From positions 434,001 to 498,000 of the forward strand of contig CALSFV010000057.1 of the NCBI GenBank assembly GCA_943737045.1: 64,000 nt of DNA. The letters are read 5' to 3'. The DNA comes from Parapristionchus giblindavisi (taxonomy: Eukaryota; Nematoda; Chromadorea; Rhabditida; Diplogasteridae). Positions 10,289 through 22,320 of this stretch are shown in pieces; position 1 is the first letter of the stretch; each line of letters opens with the position of its first letter. A model generated the notes under the pieces. It saw only the letters and a list, made by a program, of their open reading frames with translations, made no database searches and was not told the origin of the DNA. The translations under genes were made by a program, and so were the position numbers.

Positions 10289-10850
10289 ATGCTGGCAAAG
10301 GATGACATTAAAATCTATCGTTCATTCGAAATTGGAGATGCCCCTACTCATTTACAAGCAGCAATTGATTCAATAGCAAAATGGTCTCTTGATTGGCAAC
10401 TGCCATTGGCGGAGCATAAGTGTAGCTCACTTCATTTAGGTAGATCCTATGAGAAAATAGAACATTGGGACCATAAACCTTGAACAGAAAGAAATGGTCA
10501 GGGATCTTGGTTTCATCATTCAGAAGACTAACCTTTTCGAACCACAGCAGGCTAACGGCATCAAAAGCCAAAACCGCTTGCCACATAATCCTTAGAGCAT
10601 TACTCACCAAGAACGTGACTGTACTGTTAAAAACGTACTCAATCTATATCAGACCAATTCTAGAAAGCGCCTCAATAGTCTTCAATCCATATCAGATAGG
10701 AGATAAAAAGATCTTAGAAAGGGTCCAAAACTATTTTACCAGACGAATATTCATGCGTTGTTTCAATGCTACATGGGACTCAATGCCCTCAAGCATGCAA
10801 AGGAATAAACAACTAAATCTAGATACCCTCGAAACGGTGTGTCACTTAAC
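10289..10850 (+). pseudogene. Reverse-transcriptase relic of a non-LTR retrotransposon
   Basis: The translation shows the C-terminal half of a CR1/jockey-type reverse transcriptase: a degraded catalytic box (AKDDIKIYRSF in place of the YADD-type motif), LQAAIDSIAKWSLDWQLPL, KCSSLHLG, a frame change at about 10480, then TYSIYIRPILESASIVFNPY and LERVQNYFTRRIF. The catalytic box is altered, a frame is lost and the 5' part is missing, so it is dead. The 3' end runs into the repeat array at 10845. Confidence 0.8.
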
Positions 10851-11912
10851 GCCCAACATGCATTTTGCCGCACACGCGGTTTGCCCAACTCGCGGTTTGC
10901 CCATATTAAGCGACGTGCCACCAAATTCCCAACTCACGCTTTGCCCAACTAGCAATTTGCCCAGCTCGCGCTTTGCCCAACACGCAGATCAAGGTTCAGA
11001 AAAAAATTTTCTGAAAAAAATTATACAAACTTCGGAACTCTGAAATTAAATAAAAAGTTGAACATGCTCCAGGCGATGTTGGCAACAAGTTTGCGAACTG
11101 GGTGAAATTTTGCATAGGTATAGCTGAACTATTTTTAGATCTTTTCGAAATACAAAAATGCTGGTGTGCCAGAAAATTGGATTTCAAAATTAGGTGAAAC
11201 ATCTTGAAAGAACAGGGCTGCAAAGACCGAACCACTGTCCATACCGTACTCGGAAACTATTGAAATAATTAGCCTTCTATCACGAAGGGATCCATAAACT
11301 GCCATGTAGATGGCAGAAGGTCATCGATGGTAATTTCTAAAATCTACCATGTTCAAATACCATGGTTTAGGAAAAATATTACAAAAATATTCCATATTCG
11401 TTATTTATTTTGTTTAAAAACTACTCGATTTTAAAACGGGTCCACTATTTAAGATTTCAATGTAAACTTCAATAGACATTCAACCCACCTTATCATTGTC
11501 AATTCAAAAATATTTTGTTCATTTAATCATGCCGTACCTTTATTAATATGTCATCTGTTATGAAATCTCTCATGAACTATCACATTTCAAGTTTATATTT
11601 TTTGTTTCAAAATAAACTTGTTTCAAATATCGTCTGGATCATTTTCAGAACAATAACAACTTGTTTAGTCTCCGAAAATTTTATCTGAAAATTCTGATTT
11701 TCAGAAAATATTTTTTCCGAAAAATCCTATCCTGCTTGTTGGGCAAAGCGCGAGTTGGGCAACCTACGAGCTGGGCAAATTGCAAGTTGGGCAACCCGAG
11801 AGTTGGGCAAACCGCGAGTTGGGCAAAGCGAGAGTTGGGCAAAGCGCATATTGGGCATTTGGTGTCTCGCTAGGGAGTCGGGCAAGCTGCATGATGGGCA
11901 AATAAATAGTTG
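10845..11912. mobile_element. Element bounded by inverted arrays of a 16-20 bp GCCCAACTCGC repeat
   Basis: The left side (10851-10990) has about eight units of GCCCAACTCGCGGTTT. The right side (11737-11912) has about ten units of the reverse complement, GCGAGTTGGGCAAA. The interior of about 750 bp is AT-rich without a convincing gene. I see no clean target duplication. The layout parallels the 780-1576 element. Confidence 0.65.
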
Positions 11913-11918
11913 GGCATA

Positions 11919-12376
11919 CAGTCAAAATGCAATAAAGTGAACGATAGGGCCCACCATAGACCCCCATGGTCTAAACTGTCTAAAAAGGTTGTGTGCTTGC
12001 TTATTCATCTTGAAACTGTGAATGTTGGGGTTTTGAGATATGCTGAGTCGATTGAAATGAAAAAGAAATTTTTGAAATGTCTCCATCAGTAGGAAAAAAT
12101 ATGTCAAACAATGTGGTGTGATGTGCATACGGCAGAGACACACTGCGAGTCGCTTGTGACGCACTGCAAGTTTATTTTTCCAAGATTTCTATCGATCGAT
12201 AGAAACATTTTAAAAATTTCATTTCCATTTCAATCAACTCAGCACATCTCAAAACCCGAGCATTCACAGTTTCAAGACGAATAATTATTTTTAAGCGAAA
12301 ATACAACCTTTTTAGACAGTTTAGACCATGAGGGTCTATGGTGGGCCCTATCGTTCACTTTATTGCATTTTGACTG
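11919..12376. mobile_element. Foldback Tc1/mariner-type MITE with TA duplication
   Basis: Inverted ends CAGTCAAAATGCAATAAAGT and the reverse complement, each bordered by TA (11917-11918, 12377-12378). The arms (about 190 bp) carry AACGATAGGGCCCACCATAG and AAACTGTGAATG; the loop is around 12110-12190. Confidence 0.8.
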
Positions 12377-12725
12377 TATATACATACGTCCTATTTCCCA
12401 CAGTAATTCTATCTCGACAGTTCTTTGTTCACCAGCAATCTTTTCCATCGTTTCTACGTGTTCGTCTCATTCACACACTTTATTTATTCGTTCTTTTCTG
12501 TACCGTGTTTTCTCGAAAACGCATAAATATTATTATTATTATTATAACTCACGCGATACGATTCGCTCATTGGAGAACCCTAATGGCGACCCAGCTGACC
12601 CTAATAGGCTGAATAAACTTGTTCTAATCTTAATTTTAATGTAAAAATGTAAAAATGTCATAGCAAGGGATGGTGGCAGCTCGTGCCAATCTCTTCGCTG
12701 CCATTCAATCTATTTCAACAATCAC

Positions 12726-12897
12726 AGTAGTGTTGAAATCGTGGAAAAGTAGATGGAAAATTGAAAAGCAGTGCTAATTTTGTGATTGGAAAAGTAGTCG
12801 GAAAAGTAGCATATCTTCGTAAATGGCAAACTTTTGCAATAAAACGAGTGTTGGATTCTTACTTCTCCATCTACTTTTACAAGATTTTAACACCACA
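12726..12897. mobile_element. Diverged copy of the 5497-5710 palindromic MITE
   Basis: The left end GTGTTGAAATCGTGGAAAAG and the right end AAGATTTTAACACCAC match the hairpin at 5497, but the second arm is shortened. Confidence 0.6.
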
Positions 12898-12902
12898 CAT
12901 GA

Positions 12903-13429
12903 AAGCGAACTAGCCCCGCCCCCTAATTACAGTACCCTGTTCACACCACCAAGTTCATTTGCATAAGCTCATTGCCTAGATCTGAATAATTTAATAATTT
13001 AATTTTTATTATTTCTTACTAGAGATTACAACTCAATTTGCATAGATCGAAACAATAACATAACAGGCAACAACGAACAACACGTATACGTAGAAAGATT
13101 TAAAAGTGATAACAAATAGAATCAGAAAACGGAAATCAAAATAAGCATACCACAGATGTTTTTGAGTGATTTGATATCGCTTTTAGCAAGAAGTCTCATA
13201 AATAACAATTCAATTAGTATTGATAAGGATAACATAACAAGTAACAACCATGAGATAACAACAAAAACCACAAAAATCTTAAGAGTCATGAATGGTGAAG
13301 GGAGCAGAAAAACGAGATTTTAACTTAAAAGTGACAAAAGGATGAGGAGTCGGTGGCACAAGAATTATCCGCTCTATCTCGCTCGTTTTCCGAGAGCATA
13401 AACTCACATAAAAAATGACTCTTATACTA
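12903..13429 (-). repeat. 3' flank module of the paralogue family (unit 1)
   Basis: Downstream of copy 1. Shares TAGCCCCGCCCC, TTACAGTACCC, CAAGTTCATTTGCAT, AACACGTATACGTAG, AAGAGTCATGAATGGTGAAG and GGCACAAGAATTATCCGCTC with the regions below copies 2, 4 and 5, so the duplicated unit extends past the coding part. It probably includes 3' UTR and terminator sequence. Confidence 0.75.
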
Positions 13430-16400
13430 TTACAAAATACAGTTCTCAGTGTGGACCTCCATTGCGCGGCTCATTGTCAGAGACCCCTTTCGGGTCGACA
13501 GCACGGTGCAGTCTAGGTCTCGACCAACAATGTCTTTGTAGTAACTGGCGTCTTTGAGCGCTGCGGACAACTCATTACGGCACTTATCGATCTCTATCGA
13601 TTGTGAGCACAACTCCTTACGGTACTTATCGATCTCTATCGATTGTGAGGACAACATCTTACGGTACTGAGCAATCTCTATCGATTTTGAGGACAACTTA
13701 TATTCGTACTTATCGAACTCAATCGATTGTTCTTTCAACGAATCATTCAGCTTCATCAATTGGGTGTAATACTCATCACCTAGTGCTTTGTACACCAACT
13801 TCGCTGCACGCGCACTCAACTTCTTGTAGTCTCTTCCTGTCCCTCCATCGAGTAGTGTTCCTTCTTTCTGGCAGAATTGGATCAGCAACGGACCGGCTCC
13901 TGGCGGAGGAGATCGATAATCGATGACGCTTTTCGAAGATGACGTTATCTGAAGGATTTATAAAGTTACTTTTTTTGTTAATTTATATTGTGATTCCATA
14001 GATAAATTCAATTTTTCGGCGAAAACCAAAAAAAACTGTACGTTACATTAAACTGACAATGAGCATCCTGTTTCGCGTTGATTACGGACGCAGATCGAAT
14101 AGCTAGGTTATCGGTTTTCAAAATGCGGTCAGGTTTTTCGATTTTTGGGAAATTTTGGGTCAAAGTGCGGTCAAGCTTGGTACTTTATAACATACTTTTC
14201 GACCAATGATTACGGGGTCCTTGTGGAGATCGCGTGATGCACTACGGTTCGAGGAATGTAATTGATTCTGAAACAAATTCATTAAACAATTCATTAAACA
14301 ATTAATTAAGCAATTCATTATTTTTTGAATAAATTAATATAAATAGCCTAAACGAGGAATGATATGACCTAATGACCAACGGATGTGCAATTCGTCGGAA
14401 AATAACTGCCATACAGACACTATACGTGGATAACCTTGGTAGCTGGAAATTAAAATCGGGTGAGTTGGAAGCAAAAACGGACCATTTAAGCATAATATTT
14501 TTAAATTTAATTTTTGAGTGAATATTGGCTAAATTGATCTTTTTTCACAACATAGATAGAGCGGTAATTGAAAAGCAGGTAAGTGCAAAAATATACGGTA
14601 ATGTGTAGTCGCCATAGGTGGGCAAGCTGGGGGGAAAGGCTGTGCGCAAACCGGGGAAGTCGGGAGGCAAGGCTGTGCGCATGGTTATTTTTTACGAGTT
14701 AGACTGGAAATTTTCCATTTTTTTGCGAGGCAAGGCTATGCGCAAGGCCCCAATGGGAAGGCAAGGCTGTGCGCAAAATACATTCGTTTTCACTCGCCCA
14801 CCTATGGTAGTCGCTCACACTTTCGCGTACTGTCTCGTGATTTCGCTCTGCATCTCTGCATCTTTATCGCTCTAGAAACGCAGTGAACTTACAGTAGTGG
14901 CAGTGATAGACTGAGCGTCCTCTTTCGCATCGATAACGAGGTCTTTGCGGCGAGGGCGATATGCAGGTAGCTTTGCCTCTCCAGCCCTCTTTCTGGAGGT
15001 GGGCATCATTTTCACCAGAATGGGTGGGGGTGAAGATGAAGATGATGCTATATCGATCGGGGAGGCGTCTATCATACCGTCGTCCATGTTCTCCTTAAAA
15101 TTCGACAATATTTTAAATTTGTTACGTGTTGCAGAATGCTGTGTGCGACTTACAGTAGTGAAAGACTGCGCATCCTGTTTCGCATTGATTACGGTGTCCT
15201 TATGGACACTGTGTAATACACTAGGGAGCGAGGAACGTAATTGGTTCTGAAACAAAAAAAATCATGAAAATGAAACTCTAAAAAAAACTAATTGAAATAA
15301 TTTTTCATGATTTAAACAGTTAATGGTCTAAACCAGGTATGATATGGCCCATACATTTTCAGCAATTTTCGATATATTTATGCATGAAAATCAAAAACTC
15401 GCGCATTTCCCTGGAGCATCGATAAACTTTAAGCTCGTATAAAACACTATCTGAGAGAATTCAACAACTGATTTTTTTCTTGGTATCGATGAAAAATAGA
15501 TTTTTTTGTTTTATGTATGATAATTACAGGCTCCATGAGTGTAGTTCACTGGTACTTGGAAATTCCTTCCAATTGAAAATTCGCTTCAGGAGGTGACCAC
15601 ACAACGTTTTGGCGCCTTTTCCTAAAAAGTTTATTTCGAAACCAATCGATTCGGGAGTGGGTGCAATGGACTCCTTGACAAATTCTAAGAAACTATTGCA
15701 AAGGAGAGTTTTTCGATCAACGGCCAACGAAGGCTGGAATTGGGAATTTTTGAAAAAAAAATTTACATTAAATTAATTCTCACTATTTTCCCATGGGGCA
15801 GGAAAACTTTTTATTTGCTTAATAGCTTCTTCATATTATATTACACCTTCAGTTTGAAAATCATAGTTTTTTTAAAAATACGAATTATATGAACTAGCTC
15901 GTTTTATGCACTTGATTTAATTGTGGTGTAAAAAGACGACGTTTCCTAATTGAAAATTTTTAAAAAATTCTGCTACTTTTACATAAATTTCGTTCTTTTA
16001 CACCATTACCGATGTTTACGTCTATTCCTCGGCTAACTCTGAGTGCAGCCGCACTGCAGACGTGATGATCACGGTGCTCATCGTCATTCTGTAAGTTTTT
16101 GTCATTTATTCGTATACGAGCTAGCAAGTGATGTACTTACCGTATTCACGCTGTTACGTGCTCTTACTTACCGCTTTTTTAGACTGAGGAGATAGTGAGA
16201 GAGCACGTAAATCATGGGTTTTTATCGAGAAAATATGGATTAGGTGGGATTTTCAATATTGTTTGCAGCATTCACTTCCTTCACTTGATTGCATGCTGTT
16301 GTTGCTACAGACATCTTATGAATGTCCACATCGTGGTACTCTCATGGGGTTCTGGCTGTATGAACAAAGCGGGTTGTAGAGTTAACCGAAACTCGATGTC

Positions 16401-19400
16401 TTGAATTTTTTAAATATTTATTCAATAAATGGTAATGATTAGAGAGGGAATGGGAACATCGCGCCCGCAACGCCCGCGAGCCTCCGGAGAGGCATGATGT
16501 TCCCCATTGATATCCTACTCAAAATCGATTTGCTATGTGCTTATTTCTTTAAATGTTTTGTTAAATAAAAGTAAATAATCAATGATAGTTACTTGTATTT
16601 ACGCTTTCGAGGAAAAACATGATGATTTGTAAAACTAGAATATAGTGCGATTTTCGCTAATATTATTCCACTACAGCAATAAAATGTTTTACTAACAAGC
16701 GAAAACGTTGTGTAACATCTGAGAAAATTCACATATAAGTGGTATTGACGAAAAATGGGCTCAATCGAATCCTTCGCTAATTCTAAGAAACTATTTCCAA
16801 GGAGAGTTAACGCTGGAATTCGGGATTTTCGAAAACAATACACATTAAATTAATTCTCAGTATTTTCTCATGGCGAACTACAATTTTTTATTTGCTTAAT
16901 AGCGTCTACATATAAATAAATACATAATAACACATCTTCAGCTTAATAAGTATACTCACAGAAAATTCCCTTAGGGAAGTTTTAGAACTGCATTTCCCAT
17001 AGGGAATAATTCCCTGATCTGCTGAGAATCCCTTGTATGTAAGGGATTTCTTACCAGGGAATAATTCCCTTAAAAAATTCCCTTACATATAAGGGATTTC
17101 CAATTTCACCCTGCATATGTCAAGACATCGATTTTCGCTTTACAACTCGTTTCGCTCAGACAGCAAAAAAACCAGGAGAGAAACTGCATGTACATGGCGA
17201 TGAAATGTTGTAGCACCAACAACTAACGAGAAGGAAGAGTGAGAAAACTCAGCAAAGAAATTAGTGAAAATCCCACCTAATATCCATATCTTCTCGTTAA
17301 AAACACCTTCATCTCTCGATGTTACGTGTTCCCTCAGTTAAAAAAGTGGCAAGTACGTAACAGCGTGAATACGGTAAGTACATCACTTGCTAGCTCGTAT
17401 ACGAATAAATGACAAAAACTTACAGAATGACGATGAGCACCGTGATCATCACGTCTGCTGTGCGGCTGCACTCAGAGTTAGCCGAGGAATAGACGTAAAC
17501 ATCGGTAATGGTGTAAAAGAACGAAATTTATGTAAAAGTAGCAGAATTTTTTTAAAATTTTCAATTAGGAAACGTCGTCTTTTTACACCACAATTAAATC
17601 AAGTGCATAAAACGAGCTAGTTCATATAATTCGTATTTTTAAAAAATTATGATTTTCAAACTGAAGGTGTAATATAATATGAAGAAGCTATTAAGCAAAT
17701 AAAAAGTTTTCCTGCCCCATGGGAAAATAGTGACAATTAATTTAATGTAAATTTTTTTTCAAAAATTCCCAATTCCAGCCTTCGTTGGCCGTTGATCGAA
17801 AAACTCTCCTTTGCAATAGTTTCTTAGAATTTGTCAAGGAGTCCATTGCACCCACTCCCGAATCGATTGGTTTCGAAATAAACTTTTTAGGAAAAGGCGC
17901 CAAAACGTTGTGTGGTCACCTCCTGAAGCGAATTTTCAATTGGAAGGAATTTCCAAGTACCAGTGAACTACACTCATGGAGCCTGTAATTATCATACATA
18001 AAACAAAAAAATCTATTTTTCATCGATACCGCACCTATGTCGATTTTCCAGATAGCGTGATGTATTACGGTATTACGGGCATAGAAAATTTCAGAGAAAG
18101 TGTTTTTGCATTCAGGTAGATGTGATCTATAGCTCGTTTAGTCACGAAAAACCCCGACGGCCCTCTTCTTTAAATGAAAAAAAAAGCAACGATTTTTCTA
18201 AATCGACCCACCATATTTCAAAATTCGATCCATTATGTAAAAACACTTTTGAGTGTGCCGAAAATGAATGCTTACAGTATTGGCGCTGATATACTTCGCA
18301 TATTGCTCCGAATTGATGACCTTGCGGCGAGGAGGATATGTAGGCACCTTTTTCTCGGTTAATCTTTTACTCGTGGCGGGTGGAACACGCAGTAAAACGG
18401 CTAGAGATGAAGATGAGGCTCCAATGACACTCCTGCCAGCCTCCATGTATTCCTCAAAATTCAACAATACTAAAATTAAATTAAATTGAATATATGATGA
18501 AGTACAAGATGCATCTCAACAGAATACGGAAGAATATCTAAAAATCATTCCTCTAACAGTTCAGGGTTGAAATAAAGGTTTTTAAAGGTTGTAAAAATCA
18601 TGCTTTAAAAGTTAATTTTGTGCTCAAAAGTCGCGAAAACAAAAAAATGTGAACTTACAGTAGCGGCAGTGATAGACTGAGTATCATCTTTCGCATCGAT
18701 TACTGGGTCCTTGCTTCGAGGATAATATGAAGGTAACTTTGTCTCGCTAGCATCCTTTCTAGAGGCGGGCATCATATTCTCCAGAATGGGGGGCGATGAG
18801 GCGTTTATCATGCCATCGTCCATGTCCTCCTTAACATTTAACAATATTTGATGCAATAAAAGATATATCTCAACTGAAGACTATCTCGAAATGAAAGAAG
18901 TGTCTTCACACTCATCTTAGCCTACTACAGTATCCTCTAAGGTATTACAGTATCCTCTAAATCAGTTACAGTATCCTCTAAGCCTATTACAGTAACCTTT
19001 AAGCCTAGCACAGTAACCTTTAAGCCCATTACAGTAATTTGTAAGCCTATTACAGTATCCTCTAAGGGTATTACAGTAATCCTTAAATCCGTTACAGTAT
19101 CATCTAAGACAATAACAGTAACCTCTAATTGTAAGCCTATTACAAAGTAACTTCTAAGCCTATCGAAGTAATATCTGAATCTATTTTCAGTACAATTACA
19201 GTATTAAATTTGAAACATTACAGAAACCTCTCGTCGTTAGAATTACAATAATAAATTTGAGTAACGTCTAAGGCAATAACAGTAACCTCTAAGCCCAGTA
19301 CAGTATCCTATAATCCGTTAAAATTACAATAATAAATTTGGGAAAAAACTGATTCTTACTATGAATTGGTCAATATCATCAAGATCTTCTTTTTTCACTG

Positions 19401-21513
19401 CATCCGAGCCATCCTTCGTGAACAATGAAAGTTCATCGCTACTTGACTGGGTGTGACTCTTTAAAAAATCACTCTCCGTTACTCAGGCAAACAGTCAAAT
19501 GCATTTTGCAGCTAAGTCAAATGCATGTGAGATGTCAAAATAAATGCATTTTGTAGACATTTTGCATGCATTTTTCTTAGCTTTTTCTAGCTTTTTACCT
19601 TTTTAGTAGCAATTCTATAGCAATTCCATAACTTTTTGAAACTTTTTCGAAGCTGTGGCTGCAAAATGCATTTTTGGAACCTTTTTCGTGCCATTTTGCC
19701 TTCCCTTAGCTGCAAAATGCATTTGACTGTTTGCCTGAGTAATTGTATTGTATTTGTGTTGACAATGAGATTAGGCCATCAACTTTTTTCTCCTACAAAT
19801 GGGAGTTTTTTTTCAATAAGCTCTCATTTTGGCTTTCGATTTTGTCAGAGTGTCTGAATGAATAGGAAGTTAAGTATTAATATCTTACCATAGCTTTAAC
19901 ATCATCAGGTTCTTCGATCTTCACCTCAGTTCCCCGCTGGTATACCTGTTGCGGAACCGCATCGAGTAACGATTCTGTTTGACCCTAAAGTGGGTCATGT
20001 CAGTTACGGAATTTGCCTGAACTACAGATATGTTTAATCCAAAGTACCCCAGTCAGGTTCACATTAGAATTCGAAAGATGTAGACTGACGCGAAGAAAAA
20101 AGGATATGGAATATCGTATTTAATCCCGTCCATATTCACCGATTCATATGCAGAAACATACATTTGCGGTGCCCTCACCGAATTATTTTTATATAGTGGG
20201 TCGATTGAGAAAAAATCGTTATCTTTCGTATAAATTGTAAGCTTTCACATAAAAATGACCTTCATATAGTGGGTCTACCCTGAAAATTAGCCGAATATAG
20301 TGGGTCAATCGTCACTCTGTGAGGGTATGAAAATGTATGATGCAGAAAGAAAAACATACGTTTGAATCAGGAGATGTTGATGCTACAGCATCTTCGCCTT
20401 CATATTTTGATGGCTCGGATTTGAGGAAAGGCGAGTATAGCGAAAACTGGAAAAAAATAATATCAGAATTTGTTTTAGCATTGTACATTAAAGGCACACC
20501 CCAAGCTAATTTGAAACACTCCACTCTGGTCACACTCTCTCGCTTTCTTTGTCTACGAGAGAGTATTACCAATGCGGAGAGTAAAATTAGCTTGAGGTGT
20601 GGCTTTAAAGTCAATTTCGATAAGTAAGGACAGTCACCTCATCAGTATCCTCATCCGGAAGAACTCGAAAGCATTCACAGAAGGTGGCGTAGGCGGCAGC
20701 CATACGAATGAGTGCGCGCTAAAAATGGTAATAATTTCTTCACAAAATCAAACTCAAAGGGGAATTCAAACGATTTAACGAAACAACAAACACTTGGGAT
20801 AGTCATAGGACGAAAAGCATGTTACAAAGTACCAAAGCCTGACTGCATTTTGAGCTAAAATTTCCAAAAAAAATCTGAAAACCTGACCGCATTTAGAAAA
20901 CAGATAACCTAGCTAGTCGAATGGGTACAGTTGCACCTACTTCATTAGGATTCCTGGTGTTAGATCGATGTCTGAGAAATATGCGTAGATAAGAGATGGC
21001 AGAACTCAGAAAGAAGAACTGAAAGAAACTATTTTATATATTCAAAAATACATCGATAAAACGGAATTGGATAAATCAGAATTGGGTTCATAGGGTTGAT
21101 AATATTCAAACTATAATTTTACCAAGTACGAACCGGAGAATCTGGTTGATTCGATCGAGATCGGTCAAAAGAGGTAATGTTGTACATCAATTTAGCAAGT
21201 TCATCTTTGAACATAGCCTGTAATGATGAATTTTGGAAGTGAAAGATCTTTATTAACCCATAACTAAAAGATAAGATATCTAATGCAAATAATTGATTCA
21301 ATGATTCATCTATTCATTCTGCGCGTAAATCAGTAAACAGAAAAAAATAGAATGCCAAAAAAAACAAACAATGGATTAGCAACTGAAATTAAGAACTGTC
21401 GATAGCAGTAAATGAATGCGTACCAAGTCATTGAGATCATTGCCTACCAACATCGAATTATTCGGCAAATCTTGATCTATCTCGCAATTCCTAAGGGTAT
21501 GTCGCATCGCCAT
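13430..21513 (-). CDS. Modular family copy 1: N-terminal SUMO-motif region, repeated ...ITATT exons, coiled coil
   Basis: Exons, read downwards: 21513-21424, 21217-21134, 21018-20941, 20718-20638, 20446-20360, 19984-19889, 19458-19360, 18829-18659, 18452-18276, 15246-15154, 15093-14893 and 13948-13430; all are phase 0 at both ends (about 591 residues). Starts MAMRHTLRNCEIDQD. Exon 6 has VKIEEPDDV and exon 7 VKKEDLDDID, two SUMO-acceptor consensus sites. Exons 8-11 are Ser-rich basic modules ending QSITAAT, YISANT, QSFTT and QSITATT. The last exon starts DYRSPPPGAG and holds four 14-residue coiled-coil repeats (SSQSIEIDKYRKEL). One base is missing near 13526 relative to copy 4, so the final ~30 residues differ from the WSRPRLHR tail of the other copies. 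A twelfth exon (about 14040-14267) is split by a MITE and must be skipped to keep the frame. Family and function unknown. Confidence 0.7.
14089..14208. mobile_element. CATAGGTCGAA-family MITE inside a former exon of copy 1
   Basis: Flanked by ATTACGGA and ATTACGGG (14081-14088, 14209-14216). Divides the exon encoding NQLHSSNRSASRDLHKDPVI. The same insertion at the same base of the paralogous exon is present in copy 5 (56328-56534), so it predates that duplication. Confidence 0.8.
14613..14806. mobile_element. CATAGGTGGGC-family MITE, 8-bp TSD
   Basis: Starts CATAGGTGGGCAAGCTGG and ends GCCCACCTATG; perfect duplication GTAGTCGC on both sides (14605-14612, 14807-14814). The interior has several inverted and direct copies of AAGGCTGTGCGCAA. 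Others at 25640, 31725 and 40454. Confidence 0.85.
15484..18032. mobile_element. Long foldback element, arms ~700 bp, loop ~1.1 kb
   Basis: The left arm from GTATCGATGAAAAATAG (15484) to about 16190 is the reverse complement of about 17330-18032. Each arm encodes the same 67-residue frame (MAVDRKTLLCNSF...PSTSELHSWSL; 15727-15524 and 17785-17988). A related hairpin is at 51156-52866. Inserted in the intron between copy 1 exons 9 and 10. The loop contains a MITE with CACAGAAAATTCCCTTAGGG (about 16955-17105). Confidence 0.85.
18900..19345 (-). repeat. 20-bp intronic minisatellite between exons 7 and 8 of copy 1
   Basis: More than fifteen degenerate units of CCTATTACAGTAACCTCTAAG. The same array occupies the same intron in copies 2 (27775-27870), 3 (35766-36010), 4 (44705-44900) and 5 (58585-58780). 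Confidence 0.85.
20157..20339. mobile_element. CATACATTTTC-family MITE, 9-bp TSD
   Basis: Ends CATACATTTGCGGTGCCC and GAAAATGTATG; perfect flanking ATGCAGAAA (20148-20156, 20340-20348). It sits 20 bases from the exon 5 donor of copy 1. Confidence 0.85.
20486..20615. mobile_element. AGGCACACCCC-family MITE with TTAA ends
   Basis: AGGCACACCCCAAGCTAAT ... ATTAGCTTGAGGTGTGGCT between TTAA tetranucleotides, with CTCTCTCG inverted inside. TTAA duplications are typical of piggyBac-type MITEs. In the intron between exons 4 and 5 of copy 1. Confidence 0.7.
20804..20923. mobile_element. CATAGGTCGAA-family MITE, intron 3 of copy 1
   Basis: CATAGGACGAAAAGCATGTT ... GATAACCTAGCTAGTCGAATG. Copy 4 has the same insertion at the equivalent place (45909-46240). 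Confidence 0.75.
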
Positions 21514-21865
21514 GTGACAATCGACTCCTAACCAGTGCAACCTGCCGGTTCTGTAAGTAATGCAACACTGCAAGCATTGAAAGAACACGGAAATTAGCAA
21601 TTTTCGTCATAATTGAATTCGAAACTGTGTAATGAGCTTTTATGAGCTAGCTATACGTTAAAAAAATGAAACACCCAAAGCTTATACGGACCGTGTGGGG
21701 AACTATTTGCGCAAATTTGCCAACACAGGAGAATTCAACAACAAATCATAAAGTTGACCTATTCACTCCTTAAACCGAACGTTTATTTCTTGGTACGAAT
21801 AAACCGCTAAATGCAGTAATGACGGCGGGTCGTTTGAACATTTTCGTGTTGTTCCCCTCACAATG
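21514..21865 (-). promoter_or_regulatory. Probable promoter of copy 1 and remnant of a divergent partner
   Basis: Closely matches the 61611-62003 spacer: GAATTCAACAACAAATCATA, CGAACGTTTATTTCTTGGTA, AAACCGCTAAATGCAGTAAT and GGCGGGTCGTTTGAACATTT. It stops abruptly at about 21865 where the 3' flank of the next unit begins, marking a duplication joint. Confidence 0.6.
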
Positions 21866-22320
21866 TGAAAGCGAACTAGCCCCGCCCCTTATTACAGTAC
21901 CCCGACCACTTCAAATTCATTTGCATTCGCTTGTCAAGATCGGAACAATTTAATAATAATATAATATTATTTTATCATTTCCTACTCACAACAGAGATTA
22001 CAACTCAATTTGCATAGATAACGAAAAAAATAACATAACAAGCAACAACGATGAGACAACAACACGTATACGTAGAAAGATTTTAAAGCGATATCAAATA
22101 GAATCAGAAAACGGAAAACAAAATATGCATACCACCGATGTTTTTGAGTGATTTGATTTCACTTTTATTTTATTTCTATTTACACAAGGTATTTCAACGA
22201 GTACTTTTAGCAAGAATACTGCCTTCTAACTAACAACTCAATTCGTATTGATAACGAAATGATAACATAACAAGCAACAACGATGACATAACAAACCAAA
22301 TTACTAAATCTTAAGAGACC
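21866..22320 (-). repeat. 3' flank module of copy 2 (unit 2), split by a hairpin
   Basis: TAGCCCCGCCCCTTATTACA, CACGTATACGTAG and AAATCTTAAGAG match the modules at 12903, 42385 and 52905. The module resumes at about 24710 (GGTTATGAATGGTGAAGGG). Confidence 0.7.
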
